Shown: piece by piece, positions 16,342 to 24,088 of the stretch
How the letters are laid out: each line of letters begins with the position of its first letter
Position numbering within the stretch: the stretch's first letter is position 1
Virus record (IMG/VR): IMGVR_UViG_3300017971_000034
Location: 1 to 64,000 of that record
Length of the DNA stretch: 64,000 nt
Source: a virus
Strand: one strand, 5' to 3'
The notes under the pieces: model-generated
Seen by the model: only the letters and a program-made list of their open reading frames with translations
The model's database searches: none
What the model was told of the DNA's origin: nothing
Made by a program: the position numbers and the translations under genes

Positions 16342-16966
16342 CGCGCACCACCAACCGCGCCTTACCGATCCCAACCCCCAGGCCGCGCTCCATCTCGGCG
16401 AGCGCCGTATAGTACGTCGGGAACTCCGCCAGGTGGTCGAGCGCGATCTGGGTAGCCGTAGCACGATCCGGGGTATGCTCCAACTCTACCTCTACCCCCA
16501 TGCGGAGCTGCTCGGGGTCGACATCGGCTGCGGTAAGGCCGGCGAGGGTGGCCTTACCGCCGGCGTCCAGCTGCGCGAAGCGGGCGGCCATGCCGTACAG
16601 GCACGACTCCAGGTCATCCGTTGAGATACCCTCGCGCTCGGCGAAATAGTGCACGGCCTCGTCGGGGATACGCTCACCGCCGTACGACAGCAGCAGCACG
16701 TAGAGGCGCAACCGCTGCTCGTCCGTCAGGGTACCCCCCCGACCCCCGGCAGCCTTCACCACGTACCGGCCCCCGCACGGGTCCCACAGGAGCGACCTCG
16801 TCAACCCCTTCCTGTCGGCACGGCTGCTCTCCCGGCGCAGGATGCGACCCCCCATCTGCCGGTATACGCCCGTTATGTAGGCGTAGTCCCCGGCGCGCCC
16901 CGCCTTCCTAGCTATCTCCTTAGCCTTCTTCCACTTGTCCTCGTCGAGTACCCAGTTAGCCGGCAT
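16325..16966 (-). CDS. Conserved phage protein, DUF5661-like
   Basis: 213 residues from the ATG at 16966. The N-terminal block (WVLDEDKWKKAKEIARKAG, then YAYITGVYRQMGG) is a small helical domain common near phage portal genes. The C-terminal block, MGVEVELEHTPDRATATQIA followed by LDHLAEFPTYYTALAEME, matches the DUF5661 pattern. Between them is GGRYVVKA, also found at the start of the GNAT protein. Function unknown; probably virion associated because of its place in the head operon. Confidence 0.65.
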   Translation of the reverse strand: MPANWVLDEDKWKKAKEIARKAGRAGDYAYITGVYRQMGGRILRRESSRADRKGLTRSLLWDPCGGRYVVKAAGGRGGTLTDEQRLRLYVLLLSYGGERIPDEAVHYFAEREGISTDDLESCLYGMAARFAQLDAGGKATLAGLTAADVDPEQLRMGVEVELEHTPDRATATQIALDHLAEFPTYYTALAEMERGLGVGIGKARLVVRGAVRS

Positions 16967-17051
16967 ATGGGGTCCCCCCAAGTTAACCAAGGATGTTACC
17001 ATAGACCGGGCCGCGGCGCCAGTCTTATATTCTATGGCGGTTACGTAGATA

Positions 17052-17118
17052 CGGGGGGCGGGAAGTCGAACCCCGTCCTGCCCTCAGCATCGGCAGGAGC
17101 CGACCACTCGGCCCCCCG
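17052..17118 (-). tRNA. Short tRNA-like structure, anticodon loop reads GCT (Ser)
   Basis: On the minus strand a 7-bp acceptor CGGGGGG pairs with CCCCCCG. A D-like arm GAG-TGGTCGG-CTC, an anticodon-like arm with loop ATGCTGA (U33 then GCT) and a T arm CGGGG-TTCGACT-TCCCG follow. The T loop is canonical. At 67 nt it is shorter than normal tRNAs, has a G-G mismatch closing the anticodon loop, lacks the long variable arm of tRNA-Ser and encodes no CCA. It is either a degenerate tRNA or a tRNA-shaped regulatory RNA. Confidence 0.4.
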
Positions 17119-17130
17119 GTTACCACCACC

Positions 17131-18078
17131 TCATGGTTTCTCTACCGGAGCAGGGGTGTCGAACGGGGAAGGTCGCCCGTTCCCGCCCACGACGCTGTTC
17201 ACACCCTCGTCGCGTATCGCGGACCACTTCCAATACGGCGGATCTTGCCCGGACCCGCCATAGTTTAGCGTGCAATCCCTAACCCTGGCCCCTACCGCAG
17301 TAGGCACAACCCAAACTGCACGCCGCTCCAGATGATCGGGATGCAGCATTCCGCGAACGCTGCATCTCTCGACGACAGCGTGCCTACCACCTATAACGAG
17401 ACCACCGCCGTTCTCGCCCTGGTTAGCCTCGAAGTACACGCCGCGCACAGAACAATCACCCCTCACCCCGCCAATACGCAACGACCCCCCATCACAAAAA
17501 TCAACCACGCCCCCCTCCACATGAGCACCCCCCCAACAATCGTCTTCTGGGGAAGGACCTATCTCAAGCCCATACCCGCCGCAGTGCGACACGTGTACCC
17601 AACGCACGTTAAGGGCGTTACACCCACGCAACACGATACCGGATCCACCACACTGCGATACTATCAAACGGTTAGCCGTAGCGGTGGCACACACCACAAA
17701 TTCGATACCAGTATCCTTAGCCCTCACCACAGACACCCTATCCGCGACAACATGTCCATAGTCTTTATAGGCATAAAGCCCACGACCGGCAAAGTTAGCA
17801 GCGTCTATCTTAAGGTTCTCAACCTCACCGCGATCTACGTGTACAACAGCTACCCCAGAAAACTCAGAGGTAGCCTGCAGAATAGTCCTATCCCCCACCA
17901 ACCGCGCATGGTCCCGCACCACCACAGGTGTAGACACCTTATAGGTGTGGGGGCCGAGATACACGAACCCACCGACAGGAGCAGCATTTAAAGCTTGCTG
18001 AATCGCCACACCCGTTAGTTTACTTACGGAAGCGTAACCGGTAGTCGTTTTCCAACCGGGGTACCGATGAACGGCCAT
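17131..18078 (-). CDS. Right-handed beta-helix protein (tailspike or glycan-binding)
   Basis: 315 residues from the ATG at 18078. After an N-terminal segment, repeated rungs of about 22-25 residues follow (VVRDHARLVGDRTILQA, VSVVRAKDTGIEFVV, HVSHCGGYGLEIG, VRGVYFEANQG), the pattern of pectate-lyase-type beta-helices. Such proteins act as tailspike depolymerases or receptor-binding domains. Catalytic residues cannot be picked out. It lies apart from the fibre genes, and its DNA is less GC-rich than the head genes, which suggests acquisition. A lyase activity is possible but not supported by a motif. Confidence 0.65.
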   Translation of the reverse strand: MAVHRYPGWKTTTGYASVSKLTGVAIQQALNAAPVGGFVYLGPHTYKVSTPVVVRDHARLVGDRTILQATSEFSGVAVVHVDRGEVENLKIDAANFAGRGLYAYKDYGHVVADRVSVVRAKDTGIEFVVCATATANRLIVSQCGGSGIVLRGCNALNVRWVHVSHCGGYGLEIGPSPEDDCWGGAHVEGGVVDFCDGGSLRIGGVRGDCSVRGVYFEANQGENGGGLVIGGRHAVVERCSVRGMLHPDHLERRAVWVVPTAVGARVRDCTLNYGGSGQDPPYWKWSAIRDEGVNSVVGGNGRPSPFDTPAPVEKP

Positions 18079-18082
18079 GACC

Positions 18083-18496
18083 TTACCTAACCGTGAAACG
18101 ATCACAACCCGAGAAAGGGTCTTTGATCGCGTTGTCCAAGTCACACTTCACACACCACACATTCGTCCGCCGCCCGTACCGACACCACCAACGGGACGGC
18201 AGTTCCCACTCCAGCGGGTCGCCGTCGTTCCACCAGCCGGGCGGCTCCGAGCGAGCTCGAACTGGCTCACTACCGAAGGTGTTCACACTGAAGCAGCAAG
18301 GGAGTACGGACTCGAGGCTCCCGCAGCTAGCCCCAGCGCACTGCTGCTCCCAGGCGACGTCGCGGCGTTCGGCTATCACCGTCCCGGGATACGAATGCGC
18401 TCCCACGCAGAACGTGTTGGCCGCCGGTGCTCGGCATACCCGTCCGTTCCACCCATCGTCGTGCCACGCGACCCGAGCCGAGACGTGAATAGTCAT
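18083..18496 (-). CDS. Stand-alone N-terminal fragment of a large bacterial protein, possibly defence-related
   Basis: 137 residues. The first 75 (VSARVAWHDDGWNGRVC, then AANTFCVGAHSYPG and a Cys-rich stretch) read like the conserved beginning of a family of much larger bacterial proteins, recalled from memory and not checked. The remainder is short and ends just before the beta-helix start. Codon use differs from the head genes. It could be a truncated acquired gene or a small protein in its own right. Ten conserved-looking Cys may bind metal. Confidence 0.5.
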   Translation of the reverse strand: MTIHVSARVAWHDDGWNGRVCRAPAANTFCVGAHSYPGTVIAERRDVAWEQQCAGASCGSLESVLPCCFSVNTFGSEPVRARSEPPGWWNDGDPLEWELPSRWWCRYGRRTNVWCVKCDLDNAIKDPFSGCDRFTVR

Positions 18497-18504
18497 GGCG
18501 AGCC

Positions 18505-18705
18505 TCAGTCATCCCCGAGGCGCATTCGGGCAACGTCGTAGTACATGAGGAGCTTTTCGTCCTCTTGTGGGTCTCGAAGCTTCTCAGCCAGAAGCGCCAG
18601 AAAGTGCTCGCGTCGAGCTTTGTCGTTCTGGAACGTCATCCCCAGACACTCGACTGGTTCTGCTGCGTGTTCGTCGTCCAGGGAGAGATCGCGCTGGTCG
18701 CTCAT
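18505..18705 (-). CDS. Small protein resembling the start of an adenine-specific methylase
   Basis: 66 residues from the ATG at 18705 behind GAAGGAGCAGTC. The core CLGMTFQNDKARREHFLALL, followed by AEKLRDP, resembles the N-terminal lead-in of large adenine-specific DNA methyltransferases. No catalytic motif is present. It neighbours another N-terminal-like fragment (18083-18496) with similar codon use. The likeness is from memory and needs a profile search. Confidence 0.5.
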   Translation of the reverse strand: MSDQRDLSLDDEHAAEPVECLGMTFQNDKARREHFLALLAEKLRDPQEDEKLLMYYDVARMRLGDD

Positions 18706-18746
18706 GACTGCTCCTTCGACTGCCTTCGCGTGAACCTTTCGAAGGT

Positions 18747-19235
18747 TCACAGTGCCCTTCCCAACACCAGCGCCAGCGGCACAAGTACCGCGGCGGTAAT
18801 TACCGAGGTAACCGTCGCCACGAACCAAGGACGCTCGTACCACGGAACCGACGCCATCTCCGGACACGGCCGCAGGGCGATCTCGCAGCACCTGTCGCCA
18901 CGCTGGCGCTCGGCACGAAGAACCGAATCGGCCAACCTCGAGTCGTTCTCCCGGGCCCGCTTCTCTAACTCCACGCGCTTCCTACACGCGGGAAGATTTG
19001 CCTTGACGCACTTCGCCCCCTCCCGGACCAACTTCTCGGGCCCCAGTACGCCCCCACAGGGAGCTGGTTTACCCGCCTCAGTTCCGTGAAACCGGTCACA
19101 CTTCTTGGGACCGGGGGTAGCCGCACCGGCTTCGTGACCGCACAGCGTCAGGAAGAACGCAACGATGAAGATCAGCGCCCAACCAAGCCCCCACAGTAAC
19201 ATCGGGTCGGTTGACTCAGACCGCAACCTAGTCAC
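18747..19235 (-). CDS. Membrane protein with two transmembrane segments, spanin-like
   Basis: 162 residues starting at GTG 19235 behind GGGAGGGAAC. A transmembrane segment at residues about 12-33 (LLWGLGWALIFIVAFFLTL) is followed by a Cys-rich, charged periplasm-like middle (eight Cys) with a short coiled coil, and a second hydrophobic segment at about 137-160. It lies among lysis genes. It could take part in envelope disruption or be a holin-associated protein; the two-membrane-anchor layout is unusual for an i-spanin. Confidence 0.5.
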   Translation of the reverse strand: MTRLRSESTDPMLLWGLGWALIFIVAFFLTLCGHEAGAATPGPKKCDRFHGTEAGKPAPCGGVLGPEKLVREGAKCVKANLPACRKRVELEKRARENDSRLADSVLRAERQRGDRCCEIALRPCPEMASVPWYERPWFVATVTSVITAAVLVPLALVLGRAL

Positions 19236-19545
19236 GTTCCCTCCCTCCCCTAGAAAGCCTCATAACCACACGCTCGACCATCGCAACCATCAAGGGTACG
19301 GCGGTCGCCTCTCTGGTCGCATAACCGAACGCCGGCGCAAGCTCCTCGTAGACCTCGTGGAAGAGCGCGGCCAGCTCCTCGGCGCTCGGCCACAGCGGTT
19401 GCGGGGCCCCGTCAACCAGCAAATGAACCCTACTGTTACGCCACGCGTCCTCAAGCAGGGGGTACCCCCTGCGGTCCTCGTGGGCGTGCCACCCGGCGTG
19501 GTAGCCCTCGAAGAAGGCGACCTCTACCGCGTCATTCGTTACCAC
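19228..19545 (-). CDS. Conserved small phage protein
   Basis: 105 residues from GTG 19545. The segment LAALFHEVYEELAPAFGYAT followed by REATAVPLMVAMVERVV belongs to a small protein type common in phage genomes, where it often ends in a longer Trp-containing form; here the middle is short. Function unknown. It overlaps both neighbours and so belongs to the same operon. Confidence 0.6.
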   Translation of the reverse strand: MVTNDAVEVAFFEGYHAGWHAHEDRRGYPLLEDAWRNSRVHLLVDGAPQPLWPSAEELAALFHEVYEELAPAFGYATREATAVPLMVAMVERVVMRLSRGGRERD

Positions 19546-20191
19546 GGTTCTCCCTCCTCGTTCTCACCATCAGCTTATCCGCGCACTCCTTCGAACACGT
19601 TAACCTGGGTCGGTCCGACCTACCCTTCAACCGCCCAAAGGTGACCCCGCATACGGCACAATTGGCGACGCCGCCGGCCGGCCGGCGGCGGAACCCCCTA
19701 ATGTACCTCCTGTTGTAGCACCTGGTACACCTACCCCCGCCGTAGTGCGGTCGTTCAACGGTACCGCACTCGACGCATTCATCGTGGTCCCTGGCCCAGT
19801 GGTCGGAGGAGAGACCGTACTTGGGGCCGGCCGACTCGGACGCCAGGTACCCCTCCAGGGCGTCCGCATGCTCCGGATATATCAACCACCGACGCTGCCC
19901 ACCGTACGGCACGGTACGTATGGCGGGCGTACCCATACCAAAACCGCCGCGCAACCTGAGAGCGCGGGCCGCGCGGCGCACCTGATGGTAATCGTAACCG
20001 GTACGCCGGCAGAAGCCATTGAGGCTCTCCGTACCTACGAAGACCGACTTGGTATAGCCGAGGCGCCCCACCTTCTCGCGGCAGGAGGTGACTGAGCGGC
20101 CTATAGCTTTAGCTACCTTCGTCGGTTCGTACACCCCCCACATGGTGAGGAGAAGCCTTACCTCGTCGTCCGTCCAACGCTTACCCGGCAC
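19532..20191 (-). CDS. HTH and zinc-finger DNA-binding protein
   Basis: 219 residues from GTG 20191. The N-terminus (RWTDDEVRLLLTMWGVY, then AKAIGRSVTSCREKVGRLGY) is a Myb/SANT-like helix-turn-helix. A second helical region follows. The C-terminal third has two zinc ribbons, CVECG...CTRC at about residues 148-172 and CAVCG...CSKEC at about 190-210. The layout resembles HNH-less homing-type or transcription-regulating phage proteins, but no HNH motif is present. Its target DNA is unknown; placement at the head of the lysis genes suggests regulation. Confidence 0.6.
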   Translation of the reverse strand: MPGKRWTDDEVRLLLTMWGVYEPTKVAKAIGRSVTSCREKVGRLGYTKSVFVGTESLNGFCRRTGYDYHQVRRAARALRLRGGFGMGTPAIRTVPYGGQRRWLIYPEHADALEGYLASESAGPKYGLSSDHWARDHDECVECGTVERPHYGGGRCTRCYNRRYIRGFRRRPAGGVANCAVCGVTFGRLKGRSDRPRLTCSKECADKLMVRTRRENRGNE

Positions 20192-20193
20192 TA

Positions 20194-20361
20194 CTATCTC
20201 TCCCTACGAAGCCATTGAATAGCACAATGGCGTCGTTGCCCAGACCCTACGACCCTCGCACCACCCACCTCCCCGCCCGTAAGCCTATCTGGATAGGTGT
20301 GCACCGTATGTGGTATAGCCCCCGGGAGGTTTGCCCATTCCTCGTCTCTATTCGCCACCAT
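20194..20361 (-). CDS. Small hypothetical protein
   Basis: 55 residues from the ATG at 20361, inside the 3' end of the upstream gene, to a TAG at 20194. The sequence begins MVANRDEEWANLPGAIPHTV and ends with a basic helix. It fills an otherwise empty 157-bp gap and keeps the operon's tight spacing. Not recognised; supported only by open frame, composition and fit. Confidence 0.45.
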   Translation of the reverse strand: MVANRDEEWANLPGAIPHTVHTYPDRLTGGEVGGARVVGSGQRRHCAIQWLRRER

Positions 20362-20995
20362 CATCCATTAACCCCCCAACCGCATTCCAACGCTGCAGGA
20401 ACCACCAATCGCGCACCAGGCAGCGGAGGTCCTCGGTCGAAAACCGACCAAGGTCACCGGCCACCTGAGACCACGTTACGGGAACACCAGACACGACCGG
20501 TGCCGGTATATTGAGGGACCGTATTAGCCTCAGTAGATAATCACGGGAACCACCCGGAACCGGCGTCTGGTCATACAGCTCCTCGGCCACGGCGATACCC
20601 TTGCGGGCGCGCTCCCTCCAGTCTTCCCCCAACCCGTAGAGCTCGTTCAGGTCCTCGGCGACCTCGTCAACGTTACCGGCGTGCTCATCCACCCTCTCCA
20701 AGACCGTTCGCTCGGCCTCGTCCACCGCCCGCCGCTCGACCTCCAATTCACGCACGCGCTCCGCGTGCTTCCGGGCGGCCGCAACTGCCGCGAGGCGGGC
20801 CTTGGCCTCCACCGCGGCCACCTCCCGAGAGCGTACCGCATTCTCGCGCGCGACGTCTCGCTCCCGCTTCGTACGCTGGTGGGAGCGCCATTCCAGCACC
20901 CACCCGGCGACCGGTATCAGGGCAGCCAATATCGGCAACAGATACTTACAGAGCCACCGCCACAGCTTCGCCCAGAAGGTTAGTTTCCCACCCAT
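20348..20995 (-). CDS. Membrane-anchored coiled-coil protein, i-spanin-like
   Basis: 215 residues from the ATG at 20995, which overlaps the preceding stop as TGATG. Residues about 10-38 form a transmembrane helix, then a long coiled coil (about 40-135) rich in Ala, Arg and Glu, then a globular helical C-terminus. One N-terminal anchor plus periplasmic coiled coil fits an inner-membrane spanin (Rz). No lipoprotein o-spanin with a lipobox was seen, so a Gram-positive host remains possible and the role is open. Confidence 0.5.
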   Translation of the reverse strand: MGGKLTFWAKLWRWLCKYLLPILAALIPVAGWVLEWRSHQRTKRERDVARENAVRSREVAAVEAKARLAAVAAARKHAERVRELEVERRAVDEAERTVLERVDEHAGNVDEVAEDLNELYGLGEDWRERARKGIAVAEELYDQTPVPGGSRDYLLRLIRSLNIPAPVVSGVPVTWSQVAGDLGRFSTEDLRCLVRDWWFLQRWNAVGGLMDDGGE

Positions 20996-21222
20996 CACGG
21001 CAACCACCATCCCTTACTCTCCTGAGCCACGCGCCGGCGGAGGCCCGTTTCGAAGGCCTCGACGACCTCGGCCACGGATACCTCCCCGGTAAACACGGCC
21101 TCGGCGATGACCCCGGTCGGTATGGTCTTAACGGCGAAGTCATTCCTCCAGATCCGCCCCATCTGCTCCAGTATAGCGTTGCGGCAGACCGCAGCGCCCG
21201 GCCGCTTCAGAACTGGGCCCAT
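20995..21222 (-). CDS. Small hypothetical protein
   Basis: 75 residues with ATG at 21222 behind GGGAGGATGTT, about 25 bp after a good promoter. The sequence is a compact alpha/beta mix (AILEQMGRIWRNDFAVKT, then a VSVAEVVEAFE helix). First gene of a short unit that continues into the coiled-coil membrane protein. Not recognised. Confidence 0.6.
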   Translation of the reverse strand: MGPVLKRPGAAVCRNAILEQMGRIWRNDFAVKTIPTGVIAEAVFTGEVSVAEVVEAFETGLRRRVAQESKGWWLP

Positions 21223-21252
21223 AACATCCTCCCACAGCAGCTTCCCGGGGCC

Positions 21253-21282
21253 AAGGTACCCCGACTAACGGCGCCTTGTCAA
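21253..21282 (-). promoter_or_regulatory. Sigma70-like promoter
   Basis: TTGACA (21277-21282), 18 bp, TACCTT (21253-21258) on the minus strand, in the gap between 21291 and 21222. The -35 sits in CCTTGACAAGG, the palindromic form shared by several promoters of this phage. Confidence 0.6.
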
Positions 21283-21290
21283 GGTAGTTA

Positions 21291-21479
21291 TTATTCAGGC
21301 CTAGGAGGCCGCAGGCGGCTCAGGTAGTAACGGCACGACCTTATGGGGAGGTTGGGAACGTTACCCCGCCACGCGGCGCAGTGGTCCGGACCGTACAGCC
21401 GGCGCACCCGGTGGTGGCACGAGTCGCACAGGGACTCGTGCACGGAATCCCCGACCACGGCTACGAACTTCTCCCTCAC
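21291..21479 (-). CDS. Small zinc-binding protein
   Basis: 62 residues from a GTG at 21479 that overlaps the preceding stop (GTGA). It has CDSCHHRVRRLY and further Cys and His (DHCAAWRG, RSCRYY), a treble-clef-like spacing. Not recognised; coupled to another zinc-ribbon gene immediately upstream, so the two may act together. Confidence 0.5.
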   Translation of the reverse strand: MREKFVAVVGDSVHESLCDSCHHRVRRLYGPDHCAAWRGNVPNLPIRSCRYYLSRLRPPRPE

Positions 21480-21670
21480 CGAACGCCGCCACAGACGCAC
21501 CTGTGCTCGAGTAGTTGACCGGGGCCACCGCCGCAGCGCGGGCACACGTTGACGCCCTGCTCGATAAGACGCGCCCGGGCAACCGGTACGTAAACCTCCC
21601 GCCACCGGCCGTCGAGGTCGTCAGCCATAGTCGGTCGACCAACCCCATATCTATGCCGAACCCTACTCAT
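21476..21670 (-). CDS. Small zinc-ribbon protein
   Basis: 64 residues from the ATG at 21670; an ATG four codons earlier, behind a G-rich site, is also possible. The C-terminus has NVCPRCGGG and HRCVCGG, a four-Cys ribbon. An N-terminal segment WREVYVPVARARLIEQ is helical. Not recognised; its stop overlaps the next start by 4 bp. Confidence 0.5.
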   Translation of the reverse strand: MSRVRHRYGVGRPTMADDLDGRWREVYVPVARARLIEQGVNVCPRCGGGPGQLLEHRCVCGGVR

Positions 21671-22010
21671 CCTTCGGCGCATCGCTACCCCCGTTGCCCA
21701 ACCTGTTCCTCGCCCAGCGCTTCGCTCCCCACACCAGGAAGGTGTTCATAGCACCCCCCAGGGCACCAAGTGTCGCACCGTACTCCCAGCGCCACTCGAC
21801 GCCCCCGATAAGGGCACCGACCACCAGCCCGAACAGCACGGCACCGGACCGGAGTACCAGCGGTTGCCACCTCCACTCCGACGGAACGGCGGCCCTCACC
21901 CCACGGGTGAGGGCCCAACTGACCGCGGCCGGTACCAGTACGCACAGAGCTACCACGAACCACGGTACGGCCTCCGGTACAACCTCACGGACGGCGTCTA
22001 AATTGTTCAC
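21663..22010 (-). CDS. Holin candidate
   Basis: 115 residues from the GTG at 22010 behind GGAGGCCTAGT. Three hydrophobic segments (about 13-33, 45-65 and 73-93) and a basic, hydrophilic tail give the class I/II holin layout. It lies within 1-2 kb of the endolysin. A holin would open the membrane for the endolysin at the end of infection. The call is from topology and position. Confidence 0.6.
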   Translation of the reverse strand: MNNLDAVREVVPEAVPWFVVALCVLVPAAVSWALTRGVRAAVPSEWRWQPLVLRSGAVLFGLVVGALIGGVEWRWEYGATLGALGGAMNTFLVWGAKRWARNRLGNGGSDAPKDE

Positions 22011-22011
22011 A

Positions 22012-22275
22012 CTAGGCCTCCACCTTAACGACCGGGTACATCCCGGGCAACGTCTCCTGCTCCCCCGTATCCAGCACCGCGTCGGACGGCCCCCGCTCCG
22101 CCAACCGCCGCATATGGACGCAGACATTCTCCAACCGCATGTCGGAGTCCTCCCTACCGCGCCTCTTCATACCGCGGACGGCGTCCGCCAGGTCATCACA
22201 CGCCACGACCACCTCGCGAACGGCGGCCACCAGCAACCTCTGCGAGTGCCGCGACCGGCGCCCCTTTAAAGACAT
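22012..22275 (-). CDS. Small hypothetical protein
   Basis: 87 residues from the ATG at 22275 behind GGGGAGGTAGGGGT. Basic N-terminus, then helices (LLVAAVREVVVACDDLADAV). Not recognised. It stands immediately before the holin candidate and may be co-translated with it. Confidence 0.5.
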   Translation of the reverse strand: MSLKGRRSRHSQRLLVAAVREVVVACDDLADAVRGMKRRGREDSDMRLENVCVHMRRLAERGPSDAVLDTGEQETLPGMYPVVKVEA

Positions 22276-22293
22276 ACCCCTACCTCCCCGGCG

Positions 22294-22761
22294 CTACCGC
22301 CGGATGTTACGAACGCGCTCGTCCATCTCCTTGATAGCCTTCTCCAAACGCTCCTGCCCATCCAACGAACGTTCCTGCCCCACCTGTACGTTGTGGTTCA
22401 GGTCCCGCAACACCTCCGCCAGGTTACCTATGGATGTTACCAACGACTTAAGCGCGTCGTCCAAGCGGTCGCGTACGTACCAAATATCCCGTTGCATCGC
22501 CAAGATCTCGGCCACATGACCACGCACCCGTTCCGCTTTCGCCTCACACCTAACGCCGACCTTCCCGTTCTCACTTACGCTCTTTAAAAGCTCTTCGAGT
22601 TCCTTAGACCGGGACCGTTTATCGAGCCAGTCCATGACGAGTTTAACCAACAACGCCACGCACGTGATAACCAACACCACGAGAGCGAACGCCTCCCCCG
22701 CTGGCGTACCTGGAGACGGTATGGCCTCCGTTGGAAGCTTCACGGGGGAGGACGCAAACAC
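22294..22761 (-). CDS. Membrane-anchored coiled-coil protein
   Basis: 155 residues from a GTG at 22761 overlapping the upstream stop (TAGTG). One transmembrane helix at about residues 24-45 and a long coiled coil to the end (LDDALKSLVTSIGNLAEVL and onward). Topology is like a phage holin-associated or spanin-like protein, and it sits between endolysin and holin genes. No specific family recognised. Confidence 0.55.
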   Translation of the reverse strand: MFASSPVKLPTEAIPSPGTPAGEAFALVVLVITCVALLVKLVMDWLDKRSRSKELEELLKSVSENGKVGVRCEAKAERVRGHVAEILAMQRDIWYVRDRLDDALKSLVTSIGNLAEVLRDLNHNVQVGQERSLDGQERLEKAIKEMDERVRNIRR

Positions 22762-22982
22762 TAACTGTCCCCTAAAACGACGTCTATTGCAGCCTTAGCA
22801 CACGCCTCAGCTACCTTACGACTACCGGCACCGCCACCCGCCATAGTAGAGCCGCTTCCGTTATCGGCATACCACTCCCAAGGCCATTGACGATGCGCGC
22901 AGCGACCGAACACCGTGTACCTTACCCCGCGATGAACATCGCTGTAGGTTTGGTTGCCAGGATAGAGCTTTTGCTTCTTCAC
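22761..22982 (-). CDS. Small hypothetical protein, dsRNA-binding-like tail
   Basis: 73 residues from a GTG at 22982 that overlaps the endolysin stop (GTGA). The C-terminal motif AGSRKVAEACAKAAID is a common phage helix resembling the end of double-stranded-RNA-binding domains. The N-terminal part is aromatic (WPWEWYADN). Function unknown. Confidence 0.5.
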   Translation of the reverse strand: MKKQKLYPGNQTYSDVHRGVRYTVFGRCAHRQWPWEWYADNGSGSTMAGGGAGSRKVAEACAKAAIDVVLGDS

Positions 22983-23932
22983 CCCCCAACCTCCACGCAC
23001 ACCTCGCCAAACGGCTTCGGTAGGCAGCACAGCTTCTCCAACGACACGCGCGCGGTATCGGTATCGATCTTTCGGCCGCTATTCCACGGCTGCCGCTTAA
23101 CGACCTGTTTTATCGAGGTCCTCTCCCAGATCCTGTGCGCCACGTCCTCGGAGGCACCGACCCACAGCGGCCGCGCCGCGAAGAACTCCTTCAGCGAGCG
23201 CAGCCGGTACAGCGCCCACCCGTAACCGTACATCGTCGCCGCACAGGGAAACCCCGCCCCGACCATGCGGCGCTCCAGGTTCTCCACGAACAGGCGCGTC
23301 CACCGAGCAGCGGGCCGGCTCTCCCACGCGTTCGTCTCGAAGTCGACCGCCGGGTACAGGTCCCCGTACCGGAACCCGTTACGCCCATCGTACCCCTCGA
23401 GGACCCGGTCGGCGAAGTAATCCGACTGCGACAGCGCGTGGTCGTCGCGGCGGGCCGCCTTCGAATACTTGAAGTTGACGAAGTGATAGCCGCCCGTGTG
23501 AATAAAGCACGCGTCTTCAGGGGCGTACCCACGGTCGTCGTTGAACCCCCGCACCAGGTCCTGCCAGGCGGTACGCTTCGACTTCGCAATCTCCGCCTCG
23601 GAGAAGGCCACGTAAACGAACCGACCGCCCGCCGCGTGGAACGCCCCGATATCGAAGTACTTCGGATCGTTCCAACCCGACACGTCGCACCCGAGGATCT
23701 CAACCGGAGGAAAACGAAGAAGACGACAACGATACGAAAGTACAACCCGCTGCACCAATGCAGTAGGCGGCCTCAGACCGTTAGATAGGGGCGGCTCACC
23801 GCGATCTTCCAGGTAACGATTCAGCGCCGAACGCGTCTCCCTCCCCCAATAACCGTCCGCGCCGTAGCGCGGCAACGAATAGTTCAATGCAATTAGAGCT
23901 CTTTGAAGCCCCAATACCGCCGCCCTACTCAT
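22979..23932 (-). CDS. Endolysin: peptidoglycan-binding domain plus GH25 muramidase
   Basis: 317 residues from the ATG at 23932 behind GGGGAGGATAGTCCT. Residues about 1-50 (VLGLQRALIALNYSLPRYG, then DGYWGRETRSALNRYL) form a peptidoglycan-binding repeat. From about residue 75 a GH25 fold follows: GCDVSGWN at the barrel start, FVYVAFSEAE, GYHFV and YPAVDFE, the last containing the catalytic acidic pair. It hydrolyses the cell-wall glycan at lysis. Neighbours include a holin candidate and membrane coiled-coil proteins. Confidence 0.85.
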   Translation of the reverse strand: MSRAAVLGLQRALIALNYSLPRYGADGYWGRETRSALNRYLEDRGEPPLSNGLRPPTALVQRVVLSYRCRLLRFPPVEILGCDVSGWNDPKYFDIGAFHAAGGRFVYVAFSEAEIAKSKRTAWQDLVRGFNDDRGYAPEDACFIHTGGYHFVNFKYSKAARRDDHALSQSDYFADRVLEGYDGRNGFRYGDLYPAVDFETNAWESRPAARWTRLFVENLERRMVGAGFPCAATMYGYGWALYRLRSLKEFFAARPLWVGASEDVAHRIWERTSIKQVVKRQPWNSGRKIDTDTARVSLEKLCCLPKPFGEVCVEVGG

Positions 23933-24088
23933 AGGACTATCCTCCCCTCGCGGGGGACAACCCCCCAAAACATCGGGGTCGGCCACCTACCGCCACGCCT
24001 TTCTCCCGAGACCGGTCACGGAAACCTCGCTGGGCCCACGGACCCCCGATCGTAACCCGGCGGCGCGGCCGCCGCAAGGGGTATATAT

